Shown here one piece after another: positions 26,633 to 35,028 of a DNA stretch of 64,000 bases. Each line of letters starts with the position of its first letter. The stretch's first letter is position 1. The stretch is from contig CALKDK010000006.1 in assembly GCA_938084055.1 (NCBI GenBank), positions 62,001 to 126,000 of the forward strand, read 5' to 3'. This DNA comes from an uncultured Luminiphilus sp. (GTDB lineage Bacteria; Pseudomonadota; Gammaproteobacteria; Pseudomonadales; Halieaceae). A model generated the notes under the pieces. That model worked only from the letters and a program-made list of their open reading frames with translations. It searched no databases and was not told where the DNA came from. The position numbers and the translations under genes are program-made.

Positions 26633-27587
26633 CAACGACACACTCAGCGAGAACCTGCCGAACCAGTGCTGTTTTTTCAGCAGCTCCGGTCATCACGGTG
26701 TCGCCTATCAGGACACGATCGCCCTGAGCACGCAGTTGCTCTGCAAATGCGGCATCACGCTGATCAAACACCCACAAATCGATAAAGCTCGGATACATGG
26801 TTTTCATTTCTTCGACCCACGAACCCACGGTCGGCTCAAGGTTTTTTTCCCTCATTATTTTGGCGAGCGGACCCTTGATGGCCTCACCATTGACAATAGG
26901 TGACACCGCCACGACCGTGTCGGCCTTTGCAAGTGCATCAACGATACTAGGAATTGCCAGTATCGGAGCTATACTTAAGTAGGGGTTGGAAGGCCCCAGA
27001 ATGACACAGTCACACCCCTCCCCCAGAAACGACAGCAACTGACTGTTCGGAAGCGCCTGTTCCGCGCCACGGTACTCGAGTTTTTCGATCCGCGGTGCGC
27101 AGCCCCTCGCCACAAAATAATCCTGAAATTCCATGACGCCGTCTGCGGTGTGGACAAACGTGCGTACCGGCTGGTCTGACGCCGGAATGATACGCATAGC
27201 CCGAATTCCCAGGGCGACCGCCAGGTCCGAAGTCACTTCCGTGAGTGTTTTGCCCCCAGAGAGCCCTGCGTGACGCAGCAGGTGCAGTGCAATATCCCGA
27301 TCACCGAGGCTGAACCATGTCGGTCCATGCAGGCGCTCGATCTCAGCAAGAACCGACCAGGTCTCATCACGACGTCCCCACCCACGCTTCGGATCGATGG
27401 CGTCAGCCACGGCATACAACACACTGTCAGTATCAGGACATACCCACAGGCCGAGGTGCTCAAAGTCGTCACCGGGATTGGTCACCACCAGCGGGTTGAC
27501 CGCTCCGCTTAACCCATACAAACCCCGCGCCATCCGGGCGCCACCCCCCCCACCAGCCAGCAGGACGACTCTGGGGATCCCACTCAT
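26625..27587 (-). CDS. cofD: 2-phospho-L-lactate (or PEP) transferase, F420-0 synthesis
   Basis: A 320-residue CofD/FbiA-family enzyme. The N-terminal glycine-rich segment LAGGGGGARMARGL (about 10-23) and NPGDDF (37-42, usual form NTGDD) bind GDP and FO. LGDRDIALHLLR and ILGPSNPYLSIAPIL are conserved family segments. It transfers the activated three-carbon moiety to FO, giving F420-0 or dehydro-F420-0. The ATG overlaps the cofE stop as ATGA. Length and motifs are complete. Note P instead of T in NPGDD; the meaning of this change is unknown. Confidence 0.95.
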   Translation of the reverse strand: MSGIPRVVLLAGGGGGARMARGLYGLSGAVNPLVVTNPGDDFEHLGLWVCPDTDSVLYAVADAIDPKRGWGRRDETWSVLAEIERLHGPTWFSLGDRDIALHLLRHAGLSGGKTLTEVTSDLAVALGIRAMRIIPASDQPVRTFVHTADGVMEFQDYFVARGCAPRIEKLEYRGAEQALPNSQLLSFLGEGCDCVILGPSNPYLSIAPILAIPSIVDALAKADTVVAVSPIVNGEAIKGPLAKIMREKNLEPTVGSWVEEMKTMYPSFIDLWVFDQRDAAFAEQLRAQGDRVLIGDTVMTGAAEKTALVRQVLAECVVDV

Positions 27588-28354
27588 CGAAACATATCCG
27601 TGGCCTGGGACCGCAACAGCGCCGTCGCCGAACCCGTAGACGCGGAGGAAACGGGGCAGCCCCGCACCCAGACTACCGGCCTCCCCTCTGCCGCTTCACC
27701 CTGCACCAGTGCCGCCGCAGCGGCGATACCATCCGCTGTCGCAGGCTCAGTAACCCTAAGCTCATTGCCGTACAGGTCTGCCTGTCCAACCTGGTTCCAG
27801 AGCGCCGCAAAACCGTACAAGCCTATGGCATGGCCAACAGTGCCCATGCGCCAAGCCCGTCCGATGCTGTCATTGATCACGACCGGCACCCTGAATCCGT
27901 AAGTTTCTGAGATCCGGTCCGACAACTCGCGGGCGCTGGCATCAGGATCTTTGGGCCACAGGAGAACGCTGCCTCCCCCGCCGCCCTGGTCAATATTCGA
28001 CGCATCGATACCGGCATTGGCCAAGACATGCCCCGTTCGGTGCTCCACAATAATCAAGCCGGGCCGCGAGCGCAGGACACCCCGCGACTCCGATAGAATC
28101 AATTCCACCAGCCGCGGGTCCTTACCGGTCTCGCCAGCAACTGCGTTGGCGCGCAAACTCGGCTCAACCTCGTCGAGATTGACGTACCGATCCTCTGATT
28201 TGGACACAATTTTTTGGGCTACGACCAGGGTATCCCCCGACCTGGGGACAATACCCTGGCGACCAGAGGCAGACGCTATCATGGCCACCAGATCATCACC
28301 GGGAGCAATGAGGGGCAGCCCTTCCAGAGCCGTCAGGGCTATCTCAGCCGACAC
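27584..28354 (-). CDS. cofE: F420-0:gamma-L-glutamate ligase
   Basis: About 256 residues of the CofE family, which adds glutamates to F420-0 with GTP. Recognisable parts are LIAPGDDL, GDTLVVAQKIVSKSEDR, the glycine-rich DASNIDQGGGGGSVLLWPKDPD, and VVINDSIGRAWRMGTVGHAIG with metal-binding aspartate. The protein is only the ligase: the nitroreductase-like domain fused in actinobacterial FbiB is absent, so reduction of dehydro-F420 would need another enzyme if that route is used. I pick GTG 28354 because GAGG lies six bases upstream; a TTG at 28369 overlapping the npdG stop is the alternative. Confidence 0.93.
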   Translation of the reverse strand: MSAEIALTALEGLPLIAPGDDLVAMIASASGRQGIVPRSGDTLVVAQKIVSKSEDRYVNLDEVEPSLRANAVAGETGKDPRLVELILSESRGVLRSRPGLIIVEHRTGHVLANAGIDASNIDQGGGGGSVLLWPKDPDASARELSDRISETYGFRVPVVINDSIGRAWRMGTVGHAIGLYGFAALWNQVGQADLYGNELRVTEPATADGIAAAAALVQGEAAEGRPVVWVRGCPVSSASTGSATALLRSQATDMFR

Positions 28355-28361
28355 AATCGCC

Positions 28362-29036
28362 TCAGTCAATGCCGGTCAGGCGAATGCCCGCATGGGTCTT
28401 GTATTGTTTATTTATGTTGATGAGGATCGAGGTCAGAGCTTCAGCAGCCGCGGCGTTGTTGATCATTCCCGCATGGAATCCACGGACGTCAATGACACTG
28501 AGAATATCGATCACCGTCTGACGCGCTTCCCTGCTGTTGCCTGTGACCAGTACATCGCAGTCAATCGGACCATCACCGTTGAGGTGTGCCGCAGCAACGT
28601 TCTGCAAGGCACTGACCACTTGGACGCTATCGCCAAGCACAGCCTGGGCGATCTGCCCGGCGCTGCCACCCTCAGGCAATTGCACCCGGGCGACTTTTGG
28701 CGGCACCAGCGGGACGGTGACATCCACCACCACTTTGCCCACAACAGCGTCTGCGATCCCCTCGAGAGTTGCTGCATGCGCGGAAAATGGAACTGTCACA
28801 AAAACAATGTCAGCGGCCGTTGCCGCATCCTGATTGCTGGCACCTGAGACCTTTAATGCGCCCCATTGGCTCTCGGTCCCCAGAACTTTCAGTGCATCAG
28901 CAGCAGCCTGGGCCTGGGCCTCATGGCGAGAACCGATGACCACACCGAATCCGGCCCGAGACAATCTGCGAGCCAGCCCGGCACCCAGATCACCGGTACC
29001 ACCCACTATGCCCACCGTCACTGCTCCTGTATCCAC
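28362..29036 (-). CDS. npdG: F420-dependent NADP oxidoreductase
   Basis: A 224-residue Rossmann protein of the F420H2:NADP oxidoreductase (Fno/NpdG) family. GIVGGTGDLGAGLARRL is at residues 9-25, and GSRHEA after the second strand is typical of NADP specificity. VFVTVPFSAH and QNVAAAHLN follow in family order. It would move hydride between NADPH and F420, supplying F420H2. The start is GTG 29036 with GAGGA eight bases upstream. It is the first gene of the F420 operon. The promoter region faces the Baeyer-Villiger gene and holds motif copy D. Confidence 0.92.
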   Translation of the reverse strand: MDTGAVTVGIVGGTGDLGAGLARRLSRAGFGVVIGSRHEAQAQAAADALKVLGTESQWGALKVSGASNQDAATAADIVFVTVPFSAHAATLEGIADAVVGKVVVDVTVPLVPPKVARVQLPEGGSAGQIAQAVLGDSVQVVSALQNVAAAHLNGDGPIDCDVLVTGNSREARQTVIDILSVIDVRGFHAGMINNAAAAEALTSILININKQYKTHAGIRLTGID

Positions 29037-29177
29037 AATAAAAATCCTCTAGATCGACTGTATGATGGCCCGGACGGACAAACGCGGCTTGACCCGAGAC
29101 GCCAAAAATATTGACCACATGTGCCCGCAATTCTTGACAAGCACCCATCGCTTGGCTTTGGATAGTTTCGCCGCACG

Positions 29178-29197
29178 ACTTGTTAAACACAAGTAAG
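29178..29197 (+). promoter_or_regulatory. Operator-like 20-bp motif, copy D
   Basis: Reads ACTTGTTAAACACAAGTAAG on the plus strand. It matches copy C at 16 of 20 positions and contains a perfect dyad ACTTGT-TAAAC-ACAAGT (29178-29194). It lies between divergent npdG (142 bp away) and the Baeyer-Villiger gene (117 bp away), so one site could control both. Confidence 0.6.
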
Positions 29198-29313
29198 TTT
29201 AGCCGATACCGCTGCACCCCAGCGTAAAGCCGACTAAAGTGGTTTTTGCCGGGGCAGCACAGGCTGACAAATGGCGCTGATAGCGCAAAGAGCCAATAAA
29301 GAGGAAAACAAAG

Positions 29314-30936
29314 ATGCAGGCAACAGAAACCGATTTTGATGCAATCGTTGTGGGTGCGGGCTTTGCAGGGGTCGCGCTCACTCATTACCTGCGCGAGGCC
29401 GGCCTGTCACTGAAGGTCTTTGACCGGGCTCCTGATATCGGCGGGACCTGGGCCTGGAACAAGTATCCAGGCGCAGCGACAGACAGTGAGGGCTACTACT
29501 ACTGCCTCACTTTCTCCAAAGAGGTGCTGCAGGAGTGGACCTGGTCAAAGCGCTATCCGGGGTGGGAGGAAACCCAGAACTACCTGCGCTTCGTTGCCGA
29601 TAAATTCGACATGTGGCCCGATATGCAGTTCAACACTGAAGTCACCAGGGCCGAGTATCAAGCCGACAGCGGTACCTGGGTGGTTACCACCGGCGAGGGT
29701 GAAACACACACCTGTCGTTTTTTCATCAGCGGTATGGGTATGATTTCCCAACCCCAGATTCCCAGTATTCCGGGACAAACAACGTTTAAGGGACCCTGTT
29801 TCCACTCGTCACGTTGGCCGGAGGGGCTCGAGTACGCGGGTAAGCGCGTGGGCATCATCGGGGCCGGTGCCACGACGGTGCAGATGCTACCCGAGGTGGC
29901 CAAAGAAGCGGCCAGTGTGACCGTTTTCCAGCGCACGCCAAATTTTGTCATGCCCGCCATGCAGAAACCGATGACTCCAGAGTGGGAGCGGGACATTAAG
30001 GAAAACTACCAGGCGATCATCGATAAATGCCGCAACCACATGTTCGGCATGGCGTTTAACCCACCATCGGGTCGCACGGTGGCCGAGAGCACACCAGAGG
30101 AAATACAGCAGGTGTTTGAGGAGAACTGGCACGGGAGCTTCCGATGGGTGTTTGAGACCTTCGACGACCTGCTTGCCACACCCGAGGCGAATCAGGCTGC
30201 GGCCGATTTCATTATCGAAAAAATGATTAAGGCCAAAGTGCACGATCCCGAGCTGGCCGACCTGCTAACACCCAGGGGTTATCCTCTGTTTGCCAAACGG
30301 CCACCGCTGGATCATGGCTATTATGAAACCTTCAATCGCGACAACGTGCACCTGGTTGATATCAAAGACCGGGAGCCAATCGTTGAAATTACCGAGACCG
30401 GGATCAGGACCACCGAACACCTCCATGAATTCGACATCATCGTACTGGCTACGGGTTTCAAGGCCTACACCGGGGCGCTGGAGGCAATGGACATTGTGGG
30501 TGAAAACGACCAGATCCTGCGGGACAAATGGCAGGACGAATCAAGCTCGATCATGGGTGTCGCCGTTGCGGGGTATCCCAATTTCTTCATGGTAACGGGG
30601 CCCCAGGCACCCTTCGCCAATTTACCCACCTCAATCGAGCAGAATGCCCAGTGGATCAGTGCGTGTGTCAAGAAGATGCAGGCCGAGGGCAAGGCCATCT
30701 TCTACCCCAGCGCAGCCGCCGAAAGGGAGTGGACCGATCTCACCGCGGAGATTCATGCGCAGACCATGATGGCCCAGGGTGACAAAGTGAACTCATGGAT
30801 GATGGGCGCAAATCGAGAGGATCGCAAAGCCCGTGTTCTTATTTTCTTCGGTGGCGCCCATGTGTATTACGACCGACTGAAGGAGTCATCCGAAAATGGC
30901 TTTCCGGAGCTCGCTTTTTCGGAACACGCCGCCTGA
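29314..30936 (+). CDS. Baeyer-Villiger-type flavin monooxygenase
   Basis: A 540-residue class B flavoprotein monooxygenase. It has an FAD Rossmann motif GAGFAG (14-19), an NADPH Rossmann motif GAGATT (183-188), and between them the Baeyer-Villiger fingerprint F158-x-G160-xxx-H164-xxx-W168 exactly. GGTWAWNKYPG is also family-typical. Such enzymes insert oxygen next to a ketone, giving esters or lactones, in the cytosol with FAD and NADPH. Close relatives act on cyclic and steroid ketones. AGAGGAAAACAAAG precedes the ATG. It is divergent from the F420 operon, and a perfect hairpin overlaps its stop. Confidence 0.93.
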   Translation: MQATETDFDAIVVGAGFAGVALTHYLREAGLSLKVFDRAPDIGGTWAWNKYPGAATDSEGYYYCLTFSKEVLQEWTWSKRYPGWEETQNYLRFVADKFDMWPDMQFNTEVTRAEYQADSGTWVVTTGEGETHTCRFFISGMGMISQPQIPSIPGQTTFKGPCFHSSRWPEGLEYAGKRVGIIGAGATTVQMLPEVAKEAASVTVFQRTPNFVMPAMQKPMTPEWERDIKENYQAIIDKCRNHMFGMAFNPPSGRTVAESTPEEIQQVFEENWHGSFRWVFETFDDLLATPEANQAAADFIIEKMIKAKVHDPELADLLTPRGYPLFAKRPPLDHGYYETFNRDNVHLVDIKDREPIVEITETGIRTTEHLHEFDIIVLATGFKAYTGALEAMDIVGENDQILRDKWQDESSSIMGVAVAGYPNFFMVTGPQAPFANLPTSIEQNAQWISACVKKMQAEGKAIFYPSAAAEREWTDLTAEIHAQTMMAQGDKVNSWMMGANREDRKARVLIFFGGAHVYYDRLKESSENGFPELAFSEHAA

Positions 30937-30946
30937 CGGGCGGCGT
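30926..30946 (+). terminator. Hairpin overlapping the Baeyer-Villiger stop codon
   Basis: ACGCCGCC-TGACG-GGCGGCGT is a perfect 8-bp GC-rich stem whose loop contains the TGA stop. No T-tract follows. A terminator or mRNA 3'-end stabiliser is likely. Confidence 0.45.
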
Positions 30947-31075
30947 CCCGTGGCCGGGTAATTTCCGGGCAAAGGTCTTAGGCGAGGACGTCAGAAGCGA
31001 TGGGCAATACGGAGAGCCCCCCGGGGTGCGCCCGGCCAACGCCAGCCGAGGCGTTAACCTGCTCGATGGTTAGGG

Positions 31076-32500
31076 CTACGGGGCTATTCGGTCTTCGCAC
31101 CATGCGCCCAGGGCGACGGCCCTGCCCGCGTAGTGGGGCTGATCGATCATCAGCCGTTCGAGTGTCGTCAGGCGCAAATGATTCCAGCAGCCATCATCGT
31201 GGCAAAGGGTAAAATCGTCGCGCAGCGCCGCACACAAGGCATCCCCCGAGTAACCAAGTGCCCCGAGCCTGTCTGACTGGCGCGTTGCGTAATCCGGACC
31301 GAGCAGCAGGGCGCGCCGGACAATACCCAGGGCGTTGTTGGCCACCCGAGCGGCAAATACCGTGTGACCCGATGCGTCGGCCAGTACATCTGTTCTGTTC
31401 CAGTTCTCCAGCGCCCCAGCCATTTCGGGGTAGGTGATGTCCCCCGCCAGGGGGAGTTCAGGCTCGATCACTGCGGGGGGCACCCCGAGGGTATCCTCAG
31501 CCCGGTCACGCTTTTTACCAAGCGCCAATAAAAGATCGACTTCCACCTCTGAAACACGCCGGCCAATCACTGTACGCTCGACAGAAGGCACCGAGCCATC
31601 GCGATAGGTACTGCCGAGGCGCAGGCAGGTCACACCCCACCACAGAATATTGAAGATCATCCACCATTCGAATGATTCCCTCGGTACGACTTGGCCACTC
31701 GCCCGTTCATAGTCATCCAACCAGGTCGTCAGCGCGGCGAAACCACCTGCCTCCAGGTCGTAGTGTCCAAAGCGCCAGCTCGGAATGCAAAGGAATGAAA
31801 TATCCCTGAGTGGATCACCGATATGCGCCAGTTCCCAGTCCAGCACCGCCGTCAAACCATCGGTGTCAACAAGGAAGTTGCCCATACGAAAATCAGCATG
31901 GACCAGGCGATAGGCCTGGGGTTCGGGGCAATATTGTGACAGCCAGGCAAAGGCCAATTCGAAGACGGCATTGGCCGAGCCAAATTGACGGTAAAAACCT
32001 TCCTGCTCTTCCAGCAGTTCTCTTGGGGATAGCCTGGGCAGCGTTACGGGTAATCCCGCGGTATCGAGGCTGTGGATTCGAGCCAACTCAATCGCACACT
32101 CGGCACTGAGCCGCGCCCGGGCAGGGCCGTACTCAGGCTTGTTGAGCAACCGTGACGGCAGCGCCTCGCCCGCCACACAGGTCATGATAAATCCCTCGCC
32201 CAAGCGACTGTCCGGGGGAAGCTGAGCGATGACCCGGGGTACTTTCAGCCCGACACCATGGAGATGGTCAATGAGCCCAGCCTGCGTCGCCAGAGAAATA
32301 GCACCCACATCGTTGTCATTGGCTGCGGAACTCGCTGACGCCTGAAAGGGGAGCCGACGCAATACGAGGGGTTTGCCATCGAAGCTGAAGCGCCAGCTCT
32401 CCATGCTCGCACCCCCGGAGAGCCGGGTGAGGCCCGTCACTACACCCTCACCCAATGCTGCTCCACAGAGCTGCGTCAATTCGTCGATATGGTCCTGCAT
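31076..32500 (-). CDS. APH-type phosphotransferase fused to a DUF6285-like domain
   Basis: 474 residues in two parts. Residues ~25-330 are an APH-fold kinase with LSGGASMESW, the catalytic LVHADFRMGNFLVD and the metal-binding LDWELAHIGDP. From about residue 360 a helical region (FAARVANNALGIVRR, LGYSGDALCAALR, LRLTTLERLMIDQPHYAG) matches my recollection of DUF6285, which is usually a separate small protein encoded beside such kinases. So this is a natural fusion of neighbours. The kinase half is of the ACAD10/11-like group that handles acyl-CoA or hydroxyacid substrates. The start is ATG 32500. It is convergent with the Baeyer-Villiger gene; no acyl-CoA dehydrogenase is adjacent. Confidence 0.82.
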   Translation of the reverse strand: MQDHIDELTQLCGAALGEGVVTGLTRLSGGASMESWRFSFDGKPLVLRRLPFQASASSAANDNDVGAISLATQAGLIDHLHGVGLKVPRVIAQLPPDSRLGEGFIMTCVAGEALPSRLLNKPEYGPARARLSAECAIELARIHSLDTAGLPVTLPRLSPRELLEEQEGFYRQFGSANAVFELAFAWLSQYCPEPQAYRLVHADFRMGNFLVDTDGLTAVLDWELAHIGDPLRDISFLCIPSWRFGHYDLEAGGFAALTTWLDDYERASGQVVPRESFEWWMIFNILWWGVTCLRLGSTYRDGSVPSVERTVIGRRVSEVEVDLLLALGKKRDRAEDTLGVPPAVIEPELPLAGDITYPEMAGALENWNRTDVLADASGHTVFAARVANNALGIVRRALLLGPDYATRQSDRLGALGYSGDALCAALRDDFTLCHDDGCWNHLRLTTLERLMIDQPHYAGRAVALGAWCEDRIAP

Positions 32501-32626
32501 CCTGAACTCCCCTGCCGGTGAGTGATGATCTCATGAAACCCGGAAACACGATAAGAACCCTGGCGGCGTACAAGGACAACGCGTTGGCCGCGCAGGGCCC
32601 GGGGGACGGCTGGGCGAACGCCCCAG

Positions 32627-32642
32627 GCCAGCACCTGCTGGC
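32627..32642 (-). terminator. Hairpin after the amidohydrolase gene
   Basis: GCCAGCA-CC-TGCTGGC is a perfect 7-bp palindrome seven bases downstream of the amidohydrolase stop on the minus strand. A G-U and an A-U pair can extend the stem. There is no T-tract. Confidence 0.35.
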
Positions 32643-32648
32643 TTGTCG

Positions 32649-34361
32649 TTAGCGGTGGCTGAAAACCTCAGCACCACCAATAAAGGTTTTCTCCACCACC
32701 AGTGCACGCACATCGGGTGCCTTGAGTGGGTCTCCGGACAAAATAACCATATCGGCCAATTTACCCGGCTCGAGGGACCCCACAGAGCCGTCCAGAAAAA
32801 CCTGCCATGCCGCATCTATCGTCACCGCACGCAGGGCCTGCAGGGGGGTGACCTGCTGGTGGGGACCGAGTACCGCACCGGAGGTCGTGGTCCGCTTTAC
32901 CTGGCTCCAGACGACCTGCAGTGGTCGCATTGGGGTGACGGGTGTATCCGCATGAGCGCTGTAGCGCACTCCGGCGGCCAGCGCCCAACCCGCGGGACTC
33001 ATATTCGCAGCGCGTTCGGGACCCATGAAAATAGCGACATGACGATCACCCCAATAGTACGTGTGACTGCTGAAGAAACTGGGGGTTACACCCAGCTCCG
33101 CCATTCGACGTACCTGATCCTCCCGACTCATCTGCGCATGAATGAACAGCGGTCGGACCTCGGGCCAGGGCACAGCGCGCTGGGCCGCTGCAATGGCATC
33201 GAGGGCATCCTGCACCGACGCATCACCATTGACGTGAATGGCGTACTGAACCTTCTGCCGGTGCAGGCCCTCAACCTGGCGGAAAAGATCAGTCCGGGAC
33301 ACGGAAGGATAGCCCCGATAGCGGGCATCCCCCTTGTAGGACTCATAATAGGGTTCGCTCAGGTAGCCCGTATAACCCTGTATGCTGCCATCAGCGATAA
33401 TCTTCACTCGGGGTAAGGACAGCCTTCCCTGAGCCAGCGTCTCAGGCCGCCAGGTACCGCCCAACAACTCCGTCTCAACCTCCTCCAGTAGCGGAAACAG
33501 TGCAACGCGCTGGGGGAATACATTGAACCGGCTCAAGGGTCCCAGGGCCTTGACCAATGACAGGGGCATACCGCCCGCAGACGCTGTCGTAACCCCGGCC
33601 TGAAGATACTCCCGGGCCGCGAAGGTGGTCATGCGGAGCACATCCAGGATCCCGATATCAAGCATCTGCCGCATGGCATCCCGAGCAGCCGTCTCCTCGA
33701 GAACGCCATTGGGTCGACGCCCATCAGGTGAGTCTGGATCGCGCTGGATGAGTCCGCCCTCAGGATCTGGTGTCATCTCATCAATACCCAACGCTGCCAG
33801 TGCAGCGGAATTGACAACATAGAGGTGTCCGGAGATATGCGAGATAGCAATAGGACGGCTTTGCGACACCTGGTCGAGATCGTCCCGGGTGGGATGTCGG
33901 CCCTCCGTCAGGAGGGTGTCGTCATAACCGAAGCCACTCAACCAGCCATCGGGACGGCTCTCTGCAAATGCTCTAAGGCGGTTAAGTAACGCCGGTATAT
34001 TTTCGATATCCCCTATGGGAGGGCTATTGAGGTCAGCGGCGAAGACCACCTGACCTGAACCCGGGAAATGGCCATGGGCGTCGACAAAACCCGGCATCAA
34101 AGTTCGGCCCCTGAGCTCAGTGACTTCGGTTTCATCGGAAACGAGGGCTAAAATTTCTTCCGTCCTACCCACCCTCTCCACCGTGGCACCGCGGATACTG
34201 ATGGCCTCAGCAATGGCATTATTGGCGTCCATGGTGAGTATCTGTCCGTTGACGAATACCTGGTGATCAGGCGCCTGGGGTGGGCGGGTGGCAATCTGGA
34301 ACAGCACGTAAATGCCAAGAAGAAAGGCCGCCAGGATGGCAAGACCAACACGATAGGACAT
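32649..34361 (-). CDS. Membrane-anchored amidohydrolase (YtcJ-like)
   Basis: 570 residues. An N-terminal hydrophobic segment (about 5-25) probably anchors it or exports it. The rest is an amidohydrolase_3 metal-dependent hydrolase: the entry strand LMPGFVDAHGHFPGSG gives the HxH metal pair, HISGHLYVVNS and HVNGDASVQDALDA carry further histidines, HADTPVTPM has the catalytic-region aspartate, and SLEPGKLADMVILSGDPL is the usual end. The substrate is unknown; YtcJ relatives hydrolyse amides or cyclic imides. The ATG has GAGG nine bases upstream. It follows slyX by 18 bp and could be co-transcribed with it. Confidence 0.88.
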   Translation of the reverse strand: MSYRVGLAILAAFLLGIYVLFQIATRPPQAPDHQVFVNGQILTMDANNAIAEAISIRGATVERVGRTEEILALVSDETEVTELRGRTLMPGFVDAHGHFPGSGQVVFAADLNSPPIGDIENIPALLNRLRAFAESRPDGWLSGFGYDDTLLTEGRHPTRDDLDQVSQSRPIAISHISGHLYVVNSAALAALGIDEMTPDPEGGLIQRDPDSPDGRRPNGVLEETAARDAMRQMLDIGILDVLRMTTFAAREYLQAGVTTASAGGMPLSLVKALGPLSRFNVFPQRVALFPLLEEVETELLGGTWRPETLAQGRLSLPRVKIIADGSIQGYTGYLSEPYYESYKGDARYRGYPSVSRTDLFRQVEGLHRQKVQYAIHVNGDASVQDALDAIAAAQRAVPWPEVRPLFIHAQMSREDQVRRMAELGVTPSFFSSHTYYWGDRHVAIFMGPERAANMSPAGWALAAGVRYSAHADTPVTPMRPLQVVWSQVKRTTTSGAVLGPHQQVTPLQALRAVTIDAAWQVFLDGSVGSLEPGKLADMVILSGDPLKAPDVRALVVEKTFIGGAEVFSHR

Positions 34362-34379
34362 GGGTGACCTCGGCGCTTA

Positions 34380-34586
34380 TCAGTAGTGGGGTGGCGGTGG
34401 GTCGGCCGGGACATCTGCGGCATCCAGTCTGACCCCATGGGTCTTCAGCTCCTGGTGCAAAAACCGCACCTGACTCTGAAGGTCAAGAATTTGCTTTTGC
34501 TGGCTGGCCAGTGCCTTGTCCAGAATCGCCACGGCATCCTCCAGAAAAGCGATCTGAGACTCGAGCTCCGGCTGTGAGTCAGGCAT
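34380..34586 (-). CDS. slyX: SlyX family protein
   Basis: 68 residues, the usual SlyX length. It is a short coiled-coil (ESQIAFLEDAVAILDKALASQQKQ and on) with the diagnostic C-terminus DPPPPHY. Function is not established in the family. GGAG lies nine bases before the ATG. It is divergent from yciH across about 60 bp. Confidence 0.92.
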   Translation of the reverse strand: MPDSQPELESQIAFLEDAVAILDKALASQQKQILDLQSQVRFLHQELKTHGVRLDAADVPADPPPPHY

Positions 34587-34646
34587 GATTATTGGCTCCA
34601 GATGACACCCGGCGTACTATACCCGCGTGACACTCGGAGGTCTCTC

Positions 34647-35012
34647 GTGAACCGAAAAAAGGCATCGTCGTCCCGCCTGGTCTTCTCTACTGATGGGGGA
34701 CGGTTGTGCCCACAGTGCCAGCGCAAACTGCCCGACTGCGCCTGCGGAAAGTCTGCCCCGGGTATCGTTGGCGACGGCGTTGCGCGTATCCGGCGGGAGA
34801 CCAAGGGCCGGGGCGGTAAAGCGGTCACGGTCATCGAAGGTCTACCGGTCTCCCCCGCCCTACTCAAAGACACCGCCAAGCGCCTGAAGCAGCGCTGCGG
34901 CGTTGGGGGTGCGGTCAAAGAGGGCAACATTGAGATCCAAGGAGACCAGCGCGCGGCCTGTAAAGAGGTCCTCGAAGCAATGGGCCACAAAGTGAAGCTG
35001 GCCGGCGGCTGA
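34647..35012 (+). CDS. yciH: SUI1/YciH family translation-factor-like protein
   Basis: 121 residues. A zinc-ribbon-like N-terminus with CPQCQRKLPDCACGK is followed by a SUI1 (eIF1-like) domain containing RRETKGRGGKAVTVIEGL and a glycine-rich LKQRCGVGGAVKEGNIEIQGD. Bacterial YciH is thought to affect start-codon selection on the ribosome. I use GTG 34647 because GGAGG lies seven bases before it and the family begins here; a longer frame from 34602 lacks such a site. It is convergent with the MDR gene, 16 bp apart. Confidence 0.92.
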   Translation: MNRKKASSSRLVFSTDGGRLCPQCQRKLPDCACGKSAPGIVGDGVARIRRETKGRGGKAVTVIEGLPVSPALLKDTAKRLKQRCGVGGAVKEGNIEIQGDQRAACKEVLEAMGHKVKLAGG

Positions 35013-35028
35013 TGCCCCAGGGCACGTA

